Source of the DNA: Mucidula mucida | Lineage: Eukaryota > Basidiomycota > Agaricomycetes > Agaricales > Physalacriaceae | Direction of reading: 5' to 3' | DNA length: 64,000 nucleotides | NCBI GenBank assembly: GCA_015501055.1 | Contig: JADNYV010000068.1 | Coordinates: forward strand, 107,105-171,104 | Part shown: positions 23,161 to 34,545 of the stretch, one piece after another | How the letters are laid out: every line of letters starts with the position of its first letter | How positions within the stretch are numbered: position 1 is the first letter of the stretch | Program-made: the position numbers and the translations under genes | The notes under the pieces: model-generated | Databases searched by the model: none | Seen by the model: the letters and a program-made list of their open reading frames with translations, nothing else | What the model was told of the DNA's origin: nothing

Positions 23161-23790
23161 TAAATAGTTGTATGTACTCCTTCTTAAAACTTTCATTTAA
23201 GAACTTGTCAAGTTAAGTTTATTCATTTAGCAAAAGAGAATATGTCTTGTAAGATTTTAACATAAAATTAGATTTTAAGATATACACGCCAATAGACATT
23301 TTGAGATTTCTTTGTTAAAAACAATGAGATAAGCATAATATTAAAAAGAAATATACTTCTTAAACAGATAAATATCTGTTTATTTCTTTACATAAAGTAA
23401 CTCAGCAAGTTTCTATATGTTAGTAAATGTTGCACGGATGTAAATATTAGTTTTGTCTAGATTAGTTGTCAATGCGCGCAGGTGTGAATAATTGTTCTAA
23501 TAATAATTGATTTTAAATATGTTTTTGATTCAGATTAAATCTACTTTTACTTTGTCCTCTTTGTTCTCTATAAATAGAACTACTGAAACTTTAATGTTGT
23601 GAAAGGTGCAAATAACTTAATATTTGCCAGCCTTAGACTGAATTAGCTTAGCGTAAAAGGATGAAGGAGATTTCTTCTACTGGACATGATAATTTCAATG
23701 ATAGGAGTGCAGATTAATAAGTAAAACATAAGCAATAACTGAGATTTGTCAAGGGCGAGCACGTACATAAGTAATTAGCTTTTTATGCTG

Positions 23791-24050
23791 TTAGGTGCAT
23801 GTAGCAAGCCATTGCGTGAAATGAACCTCTGTATCATCCCAGTCAATTTCTAGATTATGCTTATTAAGCCAGTCCGTTTTAAGAATAATGTTGTAATTAC
23901 CGATATTGGTGACATAGAGCTTAATGTCCTCTTTATGATATGTAGAGTGATTGTGGTGATAGACGCAAATGCACTGGAGGGTAAAGTGTGTAATATAGCT
24001 CATGATATTTTCCAAGTCATTTATGTTGCGAGCAGAGAATGAGATAGAAA
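23791..24050 (-). pseudogene. Ty3/gypsy retropepsin-like protease remnant
   Basis: A 74-codon minus-strand frame ends with YNIILKTDWLNKHNLEIDWD, matching the C-terminal part of the gypsy protease (usual form: D-I-I-L-G-x-x-W-L...N-x-x-I-D-W). The expected Gly after IIL is Lys here. The catalytic DTG triad is not visible in this frame. Confidence 0.7.
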
Positions 24051-24671
24051 TAGGAAATAGGAAGAAATTGTGACATTAAGCAAAATAGTTGTTGACAATG
24101 ATGCCTTCAACGTCACTGTTAACAAGAGCTTATACAACAATTTATTTATTAGAAATCTTATTAATAAACTAAGTTTAAAATATAAGAGATGAAGTTTTTT
24201 AGTTTCTAATAACTGCTGACATTTAAAGTTTTGATGAATGAACATGTTTACAAATAACAAATAAAACTAAAAATTTATTTCTCTTTGTATCTTTTATAGA
24301 ATATTATACAACTTCCTTTAATTTTGTAGTAAAAAAGTGTTTTAAAAATCCAAAACTATCATAATATTTTTTAAATAATTTATCACTTCTTTTTAATCCT
24401 CTTCTGTTAATAACTTTATTTAATCAATTACATCACTAATGTTCTTGATGATATTTCAACTGAGAATGAAAATATTTGACAAAGCTAACAAAGTATTAGT
24501 GTTAATATTTATATTAGTGTCACAAATAAAATGGCCAAAAGCTGAGACACGGGATAGGGTTTGCAATTAAGTGCGCTGCGGCGAGGATTAGCATTCATTC
24601 AAAGAGCAGTTGATTGACATGTTCTCCGGTTAATGACATCTGAAACAGCCGCTAATGTCACGTAAATACAC

Positions 24672-24735
24672 TCTATCAGCATTTATAAATCTGAGAAATT
24701 GTTTCTATCAGCATTTATAAATTTAGGAAATTGTT
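24672..24735. repeat. Tandem duplication, 2 x 32 bp
   Basis: Units 24672-24703 and 24704-24735 start TCTATCAGCATTTATAAAT and end GAAATTGTT, with two or three differences. Confidence 0.9.
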
Positions 24736-25423
24736 AAAAGAAGGAGTTTTTACTGTTTAAGTGACATTAAGCATCAATATCTATTGGGACTCTCATATTC
24801 TGATTGAGAACAGAGTTAAAATGAAAGGCTAGAGTGTAGCTAAAGTGGAATGCAAGTTGCTTCCCAGCTTTTTCCATCTTTAATAAGGTGTGCAAATTGG
24901 TTCAAGTGATTACTCTCTGCTTCCACTCTTCAAAACTGGTAGGCTGAGGAAATTGATTAATAATAAATTCCTTGCAGTCCTTACAAATTTCCTATTTGAA
25001 GAAATGAATAAGGGTCTGCTTGTTGTATTTAAATTTGAGAGCAAACATCTAGAAGCGGATGATGAAAGTGTCAGAATTAACAAAGGAGCCTACCTGCTAA
25101 AGAACATCTAAATTATTGCGGACAGTGATTTCAGTGTTAAGCATCTTAAAGAAGGCTTCAAACTGAGCAATACAGTTGGCAATAGTTCTTCATTCTCTTG
25201 TGCCAGTAAAGGTGGTAACATTTTTAATGTTATAGGCCTTCATATCATTAAAAGCTCATTTGCCTGTGACAGTGTTTCATTCAAAGTAGATAAAAAAAAA
25301 TAAGACTTTATCAAATTTGGAGCTGTAGTTGATGGTGTTAAAATGTAGAAAGTTATTAACTTTCTGGATGAAGAAGCGGGACTGACTATAATTGTTGTTA
25401 AACAGCTAAATCTTATTACTGCA

Positions 25424-25463
25424 ATCAAAGAAGCAAGACATATATCAAAGAAGCAAGACATAT
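25424..25463. repeat. Perfect tandem duplication, 2 x 20 bp
   Basis: ATCAAAGAAGCAAGACATAT occurs twice with no gap. Perfect identity inside a highly decayed element means it is recent. Confidence 0.93.
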
Positions 25464-26399
25464 TGATTAGGGAAGGACCTGAGGCTAAGTAATTAAGTAT
25501 AACAAGTGAAATAGGCGGAGACGGTGACTATGAAGCAAGTAACAATGAAATTGAGGGAGCAAGTAATAAACTGAGAGTATGAAGTAATGGAGCTGATGTG
25601 GGGATTGGGGCTGGAATGAATGTACATAGTAAAGTTAAAAAGTGTCCTATATGACTTCCAAAGGCAACTGAAGAGGATGCTAAGGTAGGCTGAGGTTATG
25701 ATAACAAAAACTTAGCTAAAACATCTAAATCTTTCTTTTTGTCTTTGTTTTACTTGTCTTCTTCATTTAAAAGATGCTTTAGTCTAATCTATATGGGTTT
25801 TTTATTATTTAGAATATAGAACTAACCAAAGCCTGCTTCTTTGTTATTGAGATTTAAAGGTTAAAACTGAATAAGCTGTTTACTAAGCTCTCTGAAATTA
25901 AAGAAGCAGTTTTTGTCTTTTTTATAAAAGTCTAAAAGGGGAGCGGACCTCTTAAGATTATAGGGAGTAGCAACTTGTGCAAAGAACAATGTGATAAAAC
26001 AAAGCTAGGTCTAAAATATTGTGACCTAAGAATGGAGACAAGGGTTAATAAGGGAATTATTGTTTGTATCAATAGAATTAACATACATAAGCTTCTAAAA
26101 AATGAAGAAGCTAATAAGATTTAACGCAATTGAAATAATTGGGCTTATGGGGCTTAAAAGCCTTTTTAAGACATAGTTTTAAAATATGGTGACATTAGAA
26201 ACAAGTAAAGAGATGCGAGTAAACTTTGTCATAGTGCAACTCAGTATAGGATATGCAAGATGTGACAGGAGCATAAAACACTCTGTCCTATTATTAAGAA
26301 CGATGCACACAGAACACAATAACTGCTTGGATTACACAGCAAGAAGGCAGAGGAAATATAAATAGGCAAATAAAGAGATAAGAGTAATACTGGGCTAAG

Positions 26400-26675
26400 C
26401 CTATAGTATAGTATAGAAAGCGACCATGTAGTATAAAAACATTAAGGACAAAGTAAGGAACTAGCTATTAGGGAAATGAATATATATACAGGAATCTAGG
26501 TGTACAGCCTTAATAGATTATCATGTGTGCTGTGTATGTATCGTCATAAGTTATGAGGCTGTCCATTTGACTTTAAAGCTGTTTCAGGCTGTGAGCGAAT
26601 CACCTTGGTGAATTAAGTAATTGTGCAGGATGGGAAAAGAAAAGAATCACATAAAAATAAAAGGGATCTGTAACA
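26400..26675 (-). repeat. 5' LTR (decayed) of the Ty3/gypsy element
   Basis: On the minus strand the block starts TGTTACAGATCCC at 26675 and continues with the GATTCTTTTCTTTTCCCA stretch shared with the 3' LTR. The inner limit near 26400 is approximate. Confidence 0.55.
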
Positions 26676-27809
26676 TCTAGAATGAGAACAATAATAAGAT
26701 AGTTGTTGCTATTATAAATAATCATAATAATCAAAAATAAAATATTAAACATAAAATATAAATCATATAATACAAAAGCACACATCCCTATATATTACTA
26801 AGAAATAAGTTTGTTAAAAATAATAACATTAAAGAATTTTACTGCTATTAGATAATAAAGCTCTGCTATTAGCTAATAAAGCTGTATGTTGCTAATTAAA
26901 TATACTATAAATTTTAAAAGAAAGGTTTAAAGACTAATAAGAAGTTATAAATAAGATAATTAAGCTAGAGTAAAAAAATATGCAGACAACAACTTAATAC
27001 TAAAATAGAACAATTGATACATTAAGATTTTTAGACAGGATATATGAAATACTAAACACAGCTGCAGTAGTGTATGTACGCTTAAGAAAAAATTAATGCA
27101 AAAAAGATATGTAACACAAAGCAAAATAATTGATACATTAAAGATTTTAATATATAAAAAAATAAACCCGACAATAAAAAAGGTGATAGGCAATATTAAA
27201 GTATAATTAAACAATTTTAAAAGATATCCTAGAAAATCTAAATTATTATAAAAGATTTTTTTCTTTTAAATATAAAGAAGTCAAAAATAAAATTTAAAAA
27301 CCAAAAAGGGTAGTAAGAAATAACAAGTTGCATTTCTACCTTTATGATTAACAAACTAATACATGCAAGTTATTAATACAAAACAGAGGATACTTATACA
27401 CAGTCTAAGAATTAGCAGGGTTAATAGGTTGTTTGGCTTGAGTTACGGGCTTGACCTGTTCATGAGTGCAGGTGCAGATTGAACTTTTAAATCTAATAAA
27501 ATTTATTTAATTTGTCTACTCACATATATATATTAGACTACCTGTATACCTAATTTTTAAAGTTAGTTACTGTATTATTATATGATTATTCACTGTTAAA
27601 GCACTTATATTATGGCATTAAAAACAAAAAATATTATTGAAAATTCTCTCAAACACAGCTGCAATAGCAGTCAATTTAATAATTCTGAATTATCTTTATC
27701 TAAAAGCCCTCAGCAAGCAACTCTTGCTGTAAGCGCTAAATAATAATAAGAATAAGGATAATATTATTTCTAAATATTAGGTGTCAGCAACAATAATGAT
27801 ATCTAAAGT
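26676..27809. other. AT-rich DNA without genes
   Basis: Very low GC, no gene on either strand and no recognised transposon protein. A short imperfect duplication (CTGCTATTAG then AATAAAGCT) sits at about 26840-26882. It ends abruptly at the first array element. Confidence 0.6.
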
Positions 27810-28759
27810 TCGATGTAAACGCAGATTCCGAGGGTAGGGAGCGTTTTCAGAGGCCTCTGAACACTCCACACCCCTCCTTACCCCTTTACCCAACTTCCTA
27901 CTCAAGGGAGTTCAATGAGACAGCTTAAATCAAGTCAAACACTCATTTCACTCTAAAGCTGTATCATGTTCGCTCTCTGCTGCTCCTACTGCAGCCAGCC
28001 CACTCTCTGGGCTCTTCCTGGACTTACCCAGCCTGTGTCTGGTGTTGTAGTAACAACAGAGGCCACTCACAGGGCGCCCTGGGAGGTTTAAGCAAGAGCT
28101 CACACACTCTGCCTCTCTGTCTCTTACCATCATCATCTCACAGAGACAAGCAGTTTGTGATTCCTCCAGTCCTCTTGCTCAGGACTGATGCCATACACCT
28201 CTAGAGCACTGTCTGAAGCCGCCTACCCAGCCCAAAACCAGTCCAGACAGGTCCAAAGTGCCCATTTTGAGGGAATTCGCACTTTTGCTCTCCCAGGCAA
28301 GCACCACTCGCTCTACTCGGTCCTCCTGCTCAGGACTGATGTACTGGCACCCTAGAACCCTATTGGAAGTGTCCGCTCCGGCCCCAGAGCGCTAGCGCTC
28401 CCGCTGCTCTCCCTGCTTCCAGTATGTGCCAATGTCTCACATCCAGCTCTTCAGAGCTGATGCCCATTTTGTGCCCAGATACCCATTCCTTTCCAAAGGA
28501 CTCCTTCTCAAGGACATTCTGTGGGCTATCTGGTCACAGGTGCGCTCTCTGCACCCTCTCACTCCCCTCCAGCTAACCTGTGTTATCTGGTCACAGTTAG
28601 CTCCGCATTTTTGCGTCCCCTCCCACCTCTCCCTCAGTAGATACATCTTCATGTATTAAGTATGTACACTTCATGTACAGGCACTTTACGATACGCTGAA
28701 TTGATGGGGCCCTCGGGGTCCAGTTTTGACCTAACCTTGTGTGATCTAACAAGCATAGG
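27810..28759 (+). repeat. Solo A2-B2 block S1 (950 bp)
   Basis: A occupies 27810-28618, a 61 bp linker 28619-28679 and B 28680-28759. Its left end abuts the AT-rich decayed DNA and its right end abuts a minus-strand gag fragment. It equals the 3' terminal part (A2-linker-B2) of the full element, with no ORF of its own. Reading A to B, it is the left border of the whole array. Confidence 0.85.
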
Positions 28760-30652
28760 GCCAGAGTGAATTTAAATCCACATACTGCTCCAGCACAATG
28801 GAGCACCAGAAGGAGCGCGCAAATGGATCATGGAGTGACTGCATCTGACACGCATTGATGATAGTGTCGATGTCCTTCTCAGTAGTGAGGAGACGTCAAA
28901 TGCGCTGAGTCTCCTCAATATGAGGAGTGAGGTTGGAGGGAGCTGCGAGCTGCGCAAGATGCGGAGCTGCAGCGAGGACTGAAGCAGAGATGCCGGACGG
29001 AGTAGACTCTGCTCCAAGGAGCCTAGAGAGCAACGAAGCTGATAACGGACCAGCCACGGGTCCGGCGGCTGAAGCGGGCTGCGCGGCAGGCACTGTAGCA
29101 GCAGCAGCATCGAGCTGCGCCGCAAACGCGGCCCAAGCGGCCTCTTCAACGGCACGCCTTTGCGCCTCTTCATCCAGCTCTCGTTGGAATGTAGCATCGC
29201 GCTCAGGAGTCCTATTGTGCTCGGGAGCCTTGTCCGGCTTCTTGCGCTGTTCAATGATTTGGGCAACTTGTTCAATATAGTCGTCCATTTCGCCAGCAGA
29301 TGCGCCGGTTTTGCGGGCAAGCTGCAAGAACTCGCCTTGGGATTTGATTGACCCATCCGCAAACTGCTTGACAAGGTCCTGAAGCTGCTCATGCTTGTCT
29401 GGATCCTGATCATAGGGCGAATGGGGGCGAGGAGGTGAATGATTGCGAGAGATACCATCGAGCTTGTCAACATCAGACATGATCCGCTTCCTGGTTCAGG
29501 AACGTTGTCAGCAGAATGTGCACCTAAGGCTGTCTGCGCAGGCTTCTTGCCCTCTTGCTGCCTTTTGGCCAGTCTAACACTCAGAACGTGAATGCCCTCG
29601 CAAAGAGAACACCCAGGTTGTAAGCGAATAGAGGGCGCCTGAGCTGGGTACCAACCAATCCTTATCCAAGCCTATCGAACACTCAGAGAGCGGACGTGTT
29701 ACGGCACACTCAGAGAGCGAACTCGTCTAACAATCAGCGCCCTGATTTACACTTCTTGGTAGGAGTCAGGCACACGCTGTACAACCGGGTGTTGAACGCG
29801 GTCGCAAGCACAGGTTGAGCTGTACCACTGATCGACGATGACAAGGAAGTACAAGGAGGATACCGAGTCCAGGGAGGTATAGCACGCTGAGCGGAGTATT
29901 GAGCTCGATAAGCGGTGGTGAGCCGCTTGGAGAGGGATGTGTGGTGTAGCCACAGGGAAAGGACGCAAAAATGCGGAGCTAACTGTGACCAGATAACACA
30001 GGTTAGCTGGAGGGGAGTGAGAGGGTGCAGAGAGCGCACCTGTGACCAGATAGCCCACAGAATGTCCTTGAGAAGGAGTCCTTTGGAAAGGAATGGGTAT
30101 CTGGGCACAAAATGGGCATCAGCTCTGAAGAGCTGGATGTGAGACATTGGCACATACTGGAAGCAGGGAGAGCAGCGGGAGCGCTAGCGCTCTGGGGCCG
30201 GAGCGGACACTTCCAATAGGGTTCTAGGGTGCCAGTACATCAGTCCTGAGCAGGAGGACCGAGTAGAGCGAGTGGTGCTTGCCTGGGAGAGCAAAAGTGC
30301 GAATTCCCTCAAAATGGGCACTTTGGACCTGTCTGGACTGGTTTTGGGCTGGGTAGGCGGCTTCAGACAGTGCTCTAGAGGTGTATGGCATCAGTCCTGA
30401 GCAAGAGGACTGGAGGAATCACAAACTGCTTGTCTCTGTGAGATGATGATGGTAAGAGACAAAGAGGCAGAGTGTGTGGACTCTTGCTTAAACCTCCCAG
30501 GGCGCCCTGTGAGTGGCCTCTGTTGTTACTACAACACCAGACACAGGCTGGGTAAGTCCAGGAAGAGCCCAGAGAGTGGGCTGGCTGCAGTAGGAGCAGC
30601 AGAGAGTGAACATGATACAGCTTTAGAGTGAAATGAGTGTTTGACTTGAGAC
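28760..30652 (-). mobile_element. 5' fragment of an array element, minus strand (A1, leader, gag start)
   Basis: A1 and leader run from about 30652 down to 29481, then gag starts at 29480. The A1 outer end is cut within the first about 120 bp and meets a Ty3/gypsy gag scrap at 30653. With S1 it forms a large inverted pair (A arms of about 0.7-0.8 kb facing each other). Confidence 0.8.
28772..29480 (-). pseudogene. Truncated gag of the YR retrotransposon
   Basis: It begins with MSDVDKLDG and follows Gag for about 190 codons, with a deletion near the DPDEREAIRLRAE region (ADPDKHEQL instead). It ends by a deletion fusing to the ATCCACATACTG part at about 28775. The zinc-knuckle end is missing. 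Confidence 0.85.
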
Positions 30653-30750
30653 AGCTTAAACACAACTGCTTGATCTGGTCTTGCGCGTCTCGCGCAAGGT
30701 TGGAATCCACAAATCACTCCTTCAAGTCTTCCTTGAACTCCGTCCAAGAG
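30653..30750 (-). pseudogene. Ty3/gypsy Gag scrap at an array junction
   Basis: On the minus strand two adjoining frames read WTEFKEDLKE and then FVDSNLARDAQDQIKQL, the form of gypsy Gag (W-x-x-F...F...N-x-A...L-x-x-L), broken by a stop. About 100 bp between a minus A1 fragment and plus copy P1. It might belong with the gypsy 3' end at 38871-39570. Confidence 0.6.
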
Positions 30751-32042
30751 CGCCCTATGATCAGGATCCAGACGAGCGCGAAGCGATTCGCTTGCGGGCT
30801 GAGCAGCTTCAGGACCTCGTCAAGCGGTTTGCGGATGGGTCTATCAAATCCCAAGGCGAGTTCTTGCAGCTTGCCCGCAAAACCGGCGCGTCTGCTGGCG
30901 AAATGGACGACTATATCGAACAAGTCGCCCAAATCATTGAACAGCGCAAGAAGCCGGACAAGGCTCCCGAGCACGATAGGACTCCTGAGCGCGATGCTAC
31001 ATTCCAACGAGAGCTGGATGAAGAGGCGCGAAGGCGTGCCGTTGAAGAGGCCGCTTGGGCCGCGTTCGCAGCGCAGCTCGATGCTGCTGCTGCTACAGCG
31101 CCTGCCGCGCAGCCCGCTTCAGCCGCCGGACCCGTGGCTGGTCCGTTATCAGCTTCGTTGCTCTCTAGGCTCCTTGGAGCAGAGTCTACTCCGTCCGGCA
31201 TCTCTGCTTCAATCCTCGCTGCAGCTCCGCATCTTGCGCAGCTTGCAGCTCCCTCCAACCTCACTCCTCATATCGAGGAGACTCAGCGCATTCGACGTCT
31301 CCTCACTACTGAGAAGGACATCGACGCTATCATCAATGCGTGTCAGATGCAGTCACTCCATGATCCATTTGCGCGCTCCTTCTGGCGCTCCATTGTGCTG
31401 GAGCAGTATGTGGATTTTGAGAAGCTCTTTGCCTCCATTCACCCTGGCACAAATCAGCAGGAGGACACCAAGGACTTTGCTGGTGGCTACGTCATCATGC
31501 GCAAGGACCAATCCACTGCTCGCCGCACCCTCACCCAAGAGTCCGAGTGGACACGCGTCTTTGATGCGTATGCCACCGGTGTTGGGCTCATCTACCCTCA
31601 CCGCAAGGACGAACTCCGGGGTTACCGCGCGCTCATCATTGAGCTGTTTCGCGCTACACCCTCGAATCCAGCGTTCCCTATTCGCTGTGATAAGGAGACT
31701 CGCATTCGCTATGCTAACTCTCCTTTCCATCTTGATGATCGCACTGCGCTCCAGCTTCCTCTTCTCTCTGAGATGTTGCGCACCTCTGAGGGAGCAAATC
31801 CTCGCAAGCGGTCCTCTGACTCTGGCAGCTCACAGTCTGCGACGCGTCGTCGCATTGTTTGCCAGAATTGGAATCTGGGTAAATGCTCATCTCCGTGCTC
31901 CGCAGGCCGTCTTCACGGTTCTTGCAGTGAGTGCGGAGGAAAGCACACAGCCAAGAGCCAACCAGCCTGCCTCATCCTCCTCGAAGCCAAACAAGCAGTC
32001 GCTCGTTCAGGAGCGAGTTCAGGCGGCGCTGATGAAGCCTAA
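30751..32042 (+). pseudogene. gag of copy P1, 5'-truncated
   Basis: Lacks about the first 20 codons; the frame at 30681 reads through the foreign junction and joins Gag at PYDQDPDERE. The rest is open to the TAA at 32040-32042 and contains the Cys-rich knuckle CQNWNLGKCSSPCSAG then CSECGGKH. It could still give a near-complete Gag with a foreign N-terminus. Confidence 0.85.
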
Positions 32043-33869
32043 GTCGTTGAAGCGTGAATCAGACGCTGTACCACCACCACCACGCTTTAAGCGTGGTTAT
32101 GTATTTACTACCAATGTACTATCAGAATCTAAAACGCCTTCGAGCATCTCTTCCACTTACACTGCTCCTCCGCTTCCTTTACCTCCTCAGCAAATTCTCA
32201 ACAACTCCTCCATCCAGCAGTCTCTTGCTGCAGTAGCTGACTACATCAAGGTCAGCACACCTATCGACATTGACCGCTTTGAGCGGCTTCTTGCCAAACA
32301 TCCCAATCAGCCCTTTGTGAGCTCTATCATCCGCTCACTCCGTGAAGGGTTCTGGCCTTTACACGATGGTCAGTGGGAAGCGCACCTCAGAGACAAGATT
32401 AGAGACAACTACTCTACTGAGGAGTGCGATCTTGTTGAGCTGCGCAAACAGCGAGATCAAGAAGTTGCTGCTGGCCGCTGGTCCCCTGCGCTTCCAGAAG
32501 GCTTTAAGCTCTTGCCTGGAATGCGCCTGTCACCCATGTTTGTGGTCTGGCAGAAGGGTAAACCACGCGTCGTCATGGACCATACAGGCAACGGTCTCAA
32601 TGACGGCATTGCCAGAGCCGATGCCAAAGTCAAGTACGACAATATGCACTCCTTTGGGCAGGTACTGCATGACGTCCTACAAGCTCATCCTTACGAGGAG
32701 ATCCTGCTTTTCAAGAGCGACATCTCTAAAGCGTTCCTCAATCTCCCCGTTCATCCCATTTGGCAGCTACAACAAGTTGTCATTGTCGACGGCCGCTATC
32801 ACATTGTGCGCCGTCTCATCTTTGGCAGTCGTGCATCACCATACTGCTGGTGTTCGTTCTCTGGCCTGGTTAACTGGGTTGCTTGGGAGCTAGATATACC
32901 AGATCTGCACGACTACATGGATGACTACTATGGCTGGGACACCAATCACAATCTGGTGCTCTTTCATGGACAGCGACGTCCCCGACGTCAAGTCCAGCTT
33001 CTCCTTCTGTGGGACTCTTTGGGCATCCCATACGAAGATAAGAAGCAGAACACGGTCCTCAGCTAAAAATCATTGGTTTCTGGTTAGACACTGTTCACGG
33101 GTCTATCTCTCTCTCACCAGACTCCATTGCGGACATGATCACCACCATTCAGTCGTTCTTGTCCCAGCAAAAGCCTGTACTCAAGGAGTGGCAGTCCTTG
33201 GGTGGGTATCTCAACTGGGCTCTTAATGTGCTGCCTTGGGCACGGCCAGCACTTACAGAGCTCTACCGCAAGATGAGCGGTAAAACACTGCAGTACAAAG
33301 GCATTCCATTGAACGTTGAGGTTAGAGCAGATCTCACTTGGTTTGTCAATGCATTACAACACTGCATCGGAGTGCGCTTTGTGAATGCGCAGGCGTGGGA
33401 TGACTCTGAGGCTGATATGGTCTATTGGACAGATGCGAGTAATCTGGGCCTCGCTTTCGTCTATGCTGGGAATGGCTTTAGCTATCAACTCCGAACCATC
33501 ACCGGAGTTGACACCTTCTTTAGGGAGCTTGTAGCTATTCTTTGCGCTGTTCATGATGCTGCCTCTCATCCCTCTCCGCCTCGCAGGCTGTTAATCCATT
33601 CTGACAGTCTGGACTCCGTCTCAGTGTTTAACACTTTGGCTGCTTCACAGTCAAGTCACAATGCTGTTCTGCTTGCCATTGCTGATATTGTCCTGCGCAC
33701 CGGCATTGATGTTCGTGTGCGGCACATCCGCGGGGTTGACAACGTGATGGCAGACATGTTGTCCCGCTTACTGTTCTCTGACTTTCAGAAACAGTTCCCC
33801 TCCTACCGCGTCCGCACTATGGAGCCACCTCGTGAGCTCCTACCGGCGCGATGGAGAGAGTGCTTTTAG
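32032..33869 (+). pseudogene. pol (RT-RNase H) of copy P1, one frameshift
   Basis: ATG 32032 overlaps the gag stop by 11 nt. About 612 codons: a proline-rich start, RT (MDHTGNGLND, LLFKSDISKAF, GSRASPYCW, catalytic YMDD at about 32916-32927), then RNase H (YWTDASNLG, FFRELVAI, HSDSLDSV, DNVMADMLSR). One base is missing at about 33049 (AAGCAGAACAC against AAGCAGGAACAC), stopping the frame at 33064-33066. RNase H continues in another frame from about 33135. Confidence 0.88.
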
Positions 33870-34545
33870 AGGCATTGGGCGAGGGCGGACAGCCTCGTCA
33901 CCCTCGCCCACCTATGGACTTGCAAAAACTAGATGAACTCGTCTTGTATCTGCAGGCCCATGCTATTGAGACCTCTACGCGTATCAACTACTCTACTGGG
34001 GCTAGAGATTACGCCCGCTTCTGTAAAGCACACAATCTGTCTCTGGATCCTACTCCGGAGACTCTAGCACGTTACATTGCATACACGTCCCAATTCATTG
34101 GCTCTGCTCCTAAATACTTAACCGGGGCAAGCACTTCCTCAATGACCTTTATCCTCACTTTGGTGACGCTCGTGCTTCAGCGCTTGTTCAAGCCGCTATC
34201 CGTGGGTCAAAGAAGGTCCGGGCAGATCCTATAGCTAGGAAGCCCCTCTTCGACTTCATCACCTTCAGCTCTTTGTGGACGTGCAAACCAGACCCACAAG
34301 TATGATGACTTTCTCTTTGCTACAATCATGTCATGCGGCTTCTATGCTGTTCACCGGATGGGAGAGCTGGTGCAGCCTAATCAGAAGAAGCTACGTGATT
34401 GGAAGAAGATCATCAAGCGTGCCAGCCTCACATTTGAGACTGGGTATGCAGGCTATCGCTTGCCTTACCATAAGAGCGATCCCTTCTATCAGGGCACTGA
34501 CATACTGTTTACCTCTCAGACTGTGGTGATCCTACCCTTCTGAAG
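33851..34545 (+). pseudogene. Tyrosine recombinase of copy P1, truncated
   Basis: Starts at ATG 33851, overlapping the pol stop by 19 nt. Frame breaks occur near 34131 and 34280. The first catalytic Arg (HRMGEL) remains, but the gene is cut at CTGAAG before the HxxR and Tyr motifs, where the A1 repeat of copy P2 begins. The same cut is seen at 44708. Confidence 0.88.

Larger units (their letters stand above)
24050..26400 (-). pseudogene. AT-rich remains of the Ty3/gypsy 5' part (Gag side)
   Basis: A weak Gag-like match exists near 24870-25000 on the minus strand (SFEEWKQ and VITLNQ). Otherwise stops in all frames prevent assignment. The block also holds a less AT-rich island at about 24535-24670 that keeps several CpG sites and could be a later insertion. 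Confidence 0.4.
18692..26675 (-). mobile_element. Degenerate Ty3/gypsy chromodomain retrotransposon, minus strand
   Basis: Reading the minus strand from 26675 downward one meets a TGTTAC LTR start, Gag-like sequence, retropepsin, RT, RNase H, integrase zinc domain, integrase C-terminus with chromodomain, a polypurine tract and a second LTR start. All coding parts carry stops and frame changes. Much of the RT palm (including the YxDD box) and the integrase core are missing. The body from 21.8 kb is very AT-rich with few CpG. It was split by the LTR-X/hAT insertion at 19831-21758. Integrase-plus-chromodomain order places it with chromoviruses. Confidence 0.8.

Noticed and set aside
28680..28759. 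The 80 bp B repeat as an rRNA or tRNA gene fragment
   Set aside because: No recognisable rRNA or tRNA core is seen. Its constant place beside A and after YR identifies it as an element terminus.
33040..33066. Programmed frameshift within pol of P1
   Set aside because: The break is one missing G that other copies (P3, M1, M2) have. It is a copy-specific loss and not a conserved recoding site.
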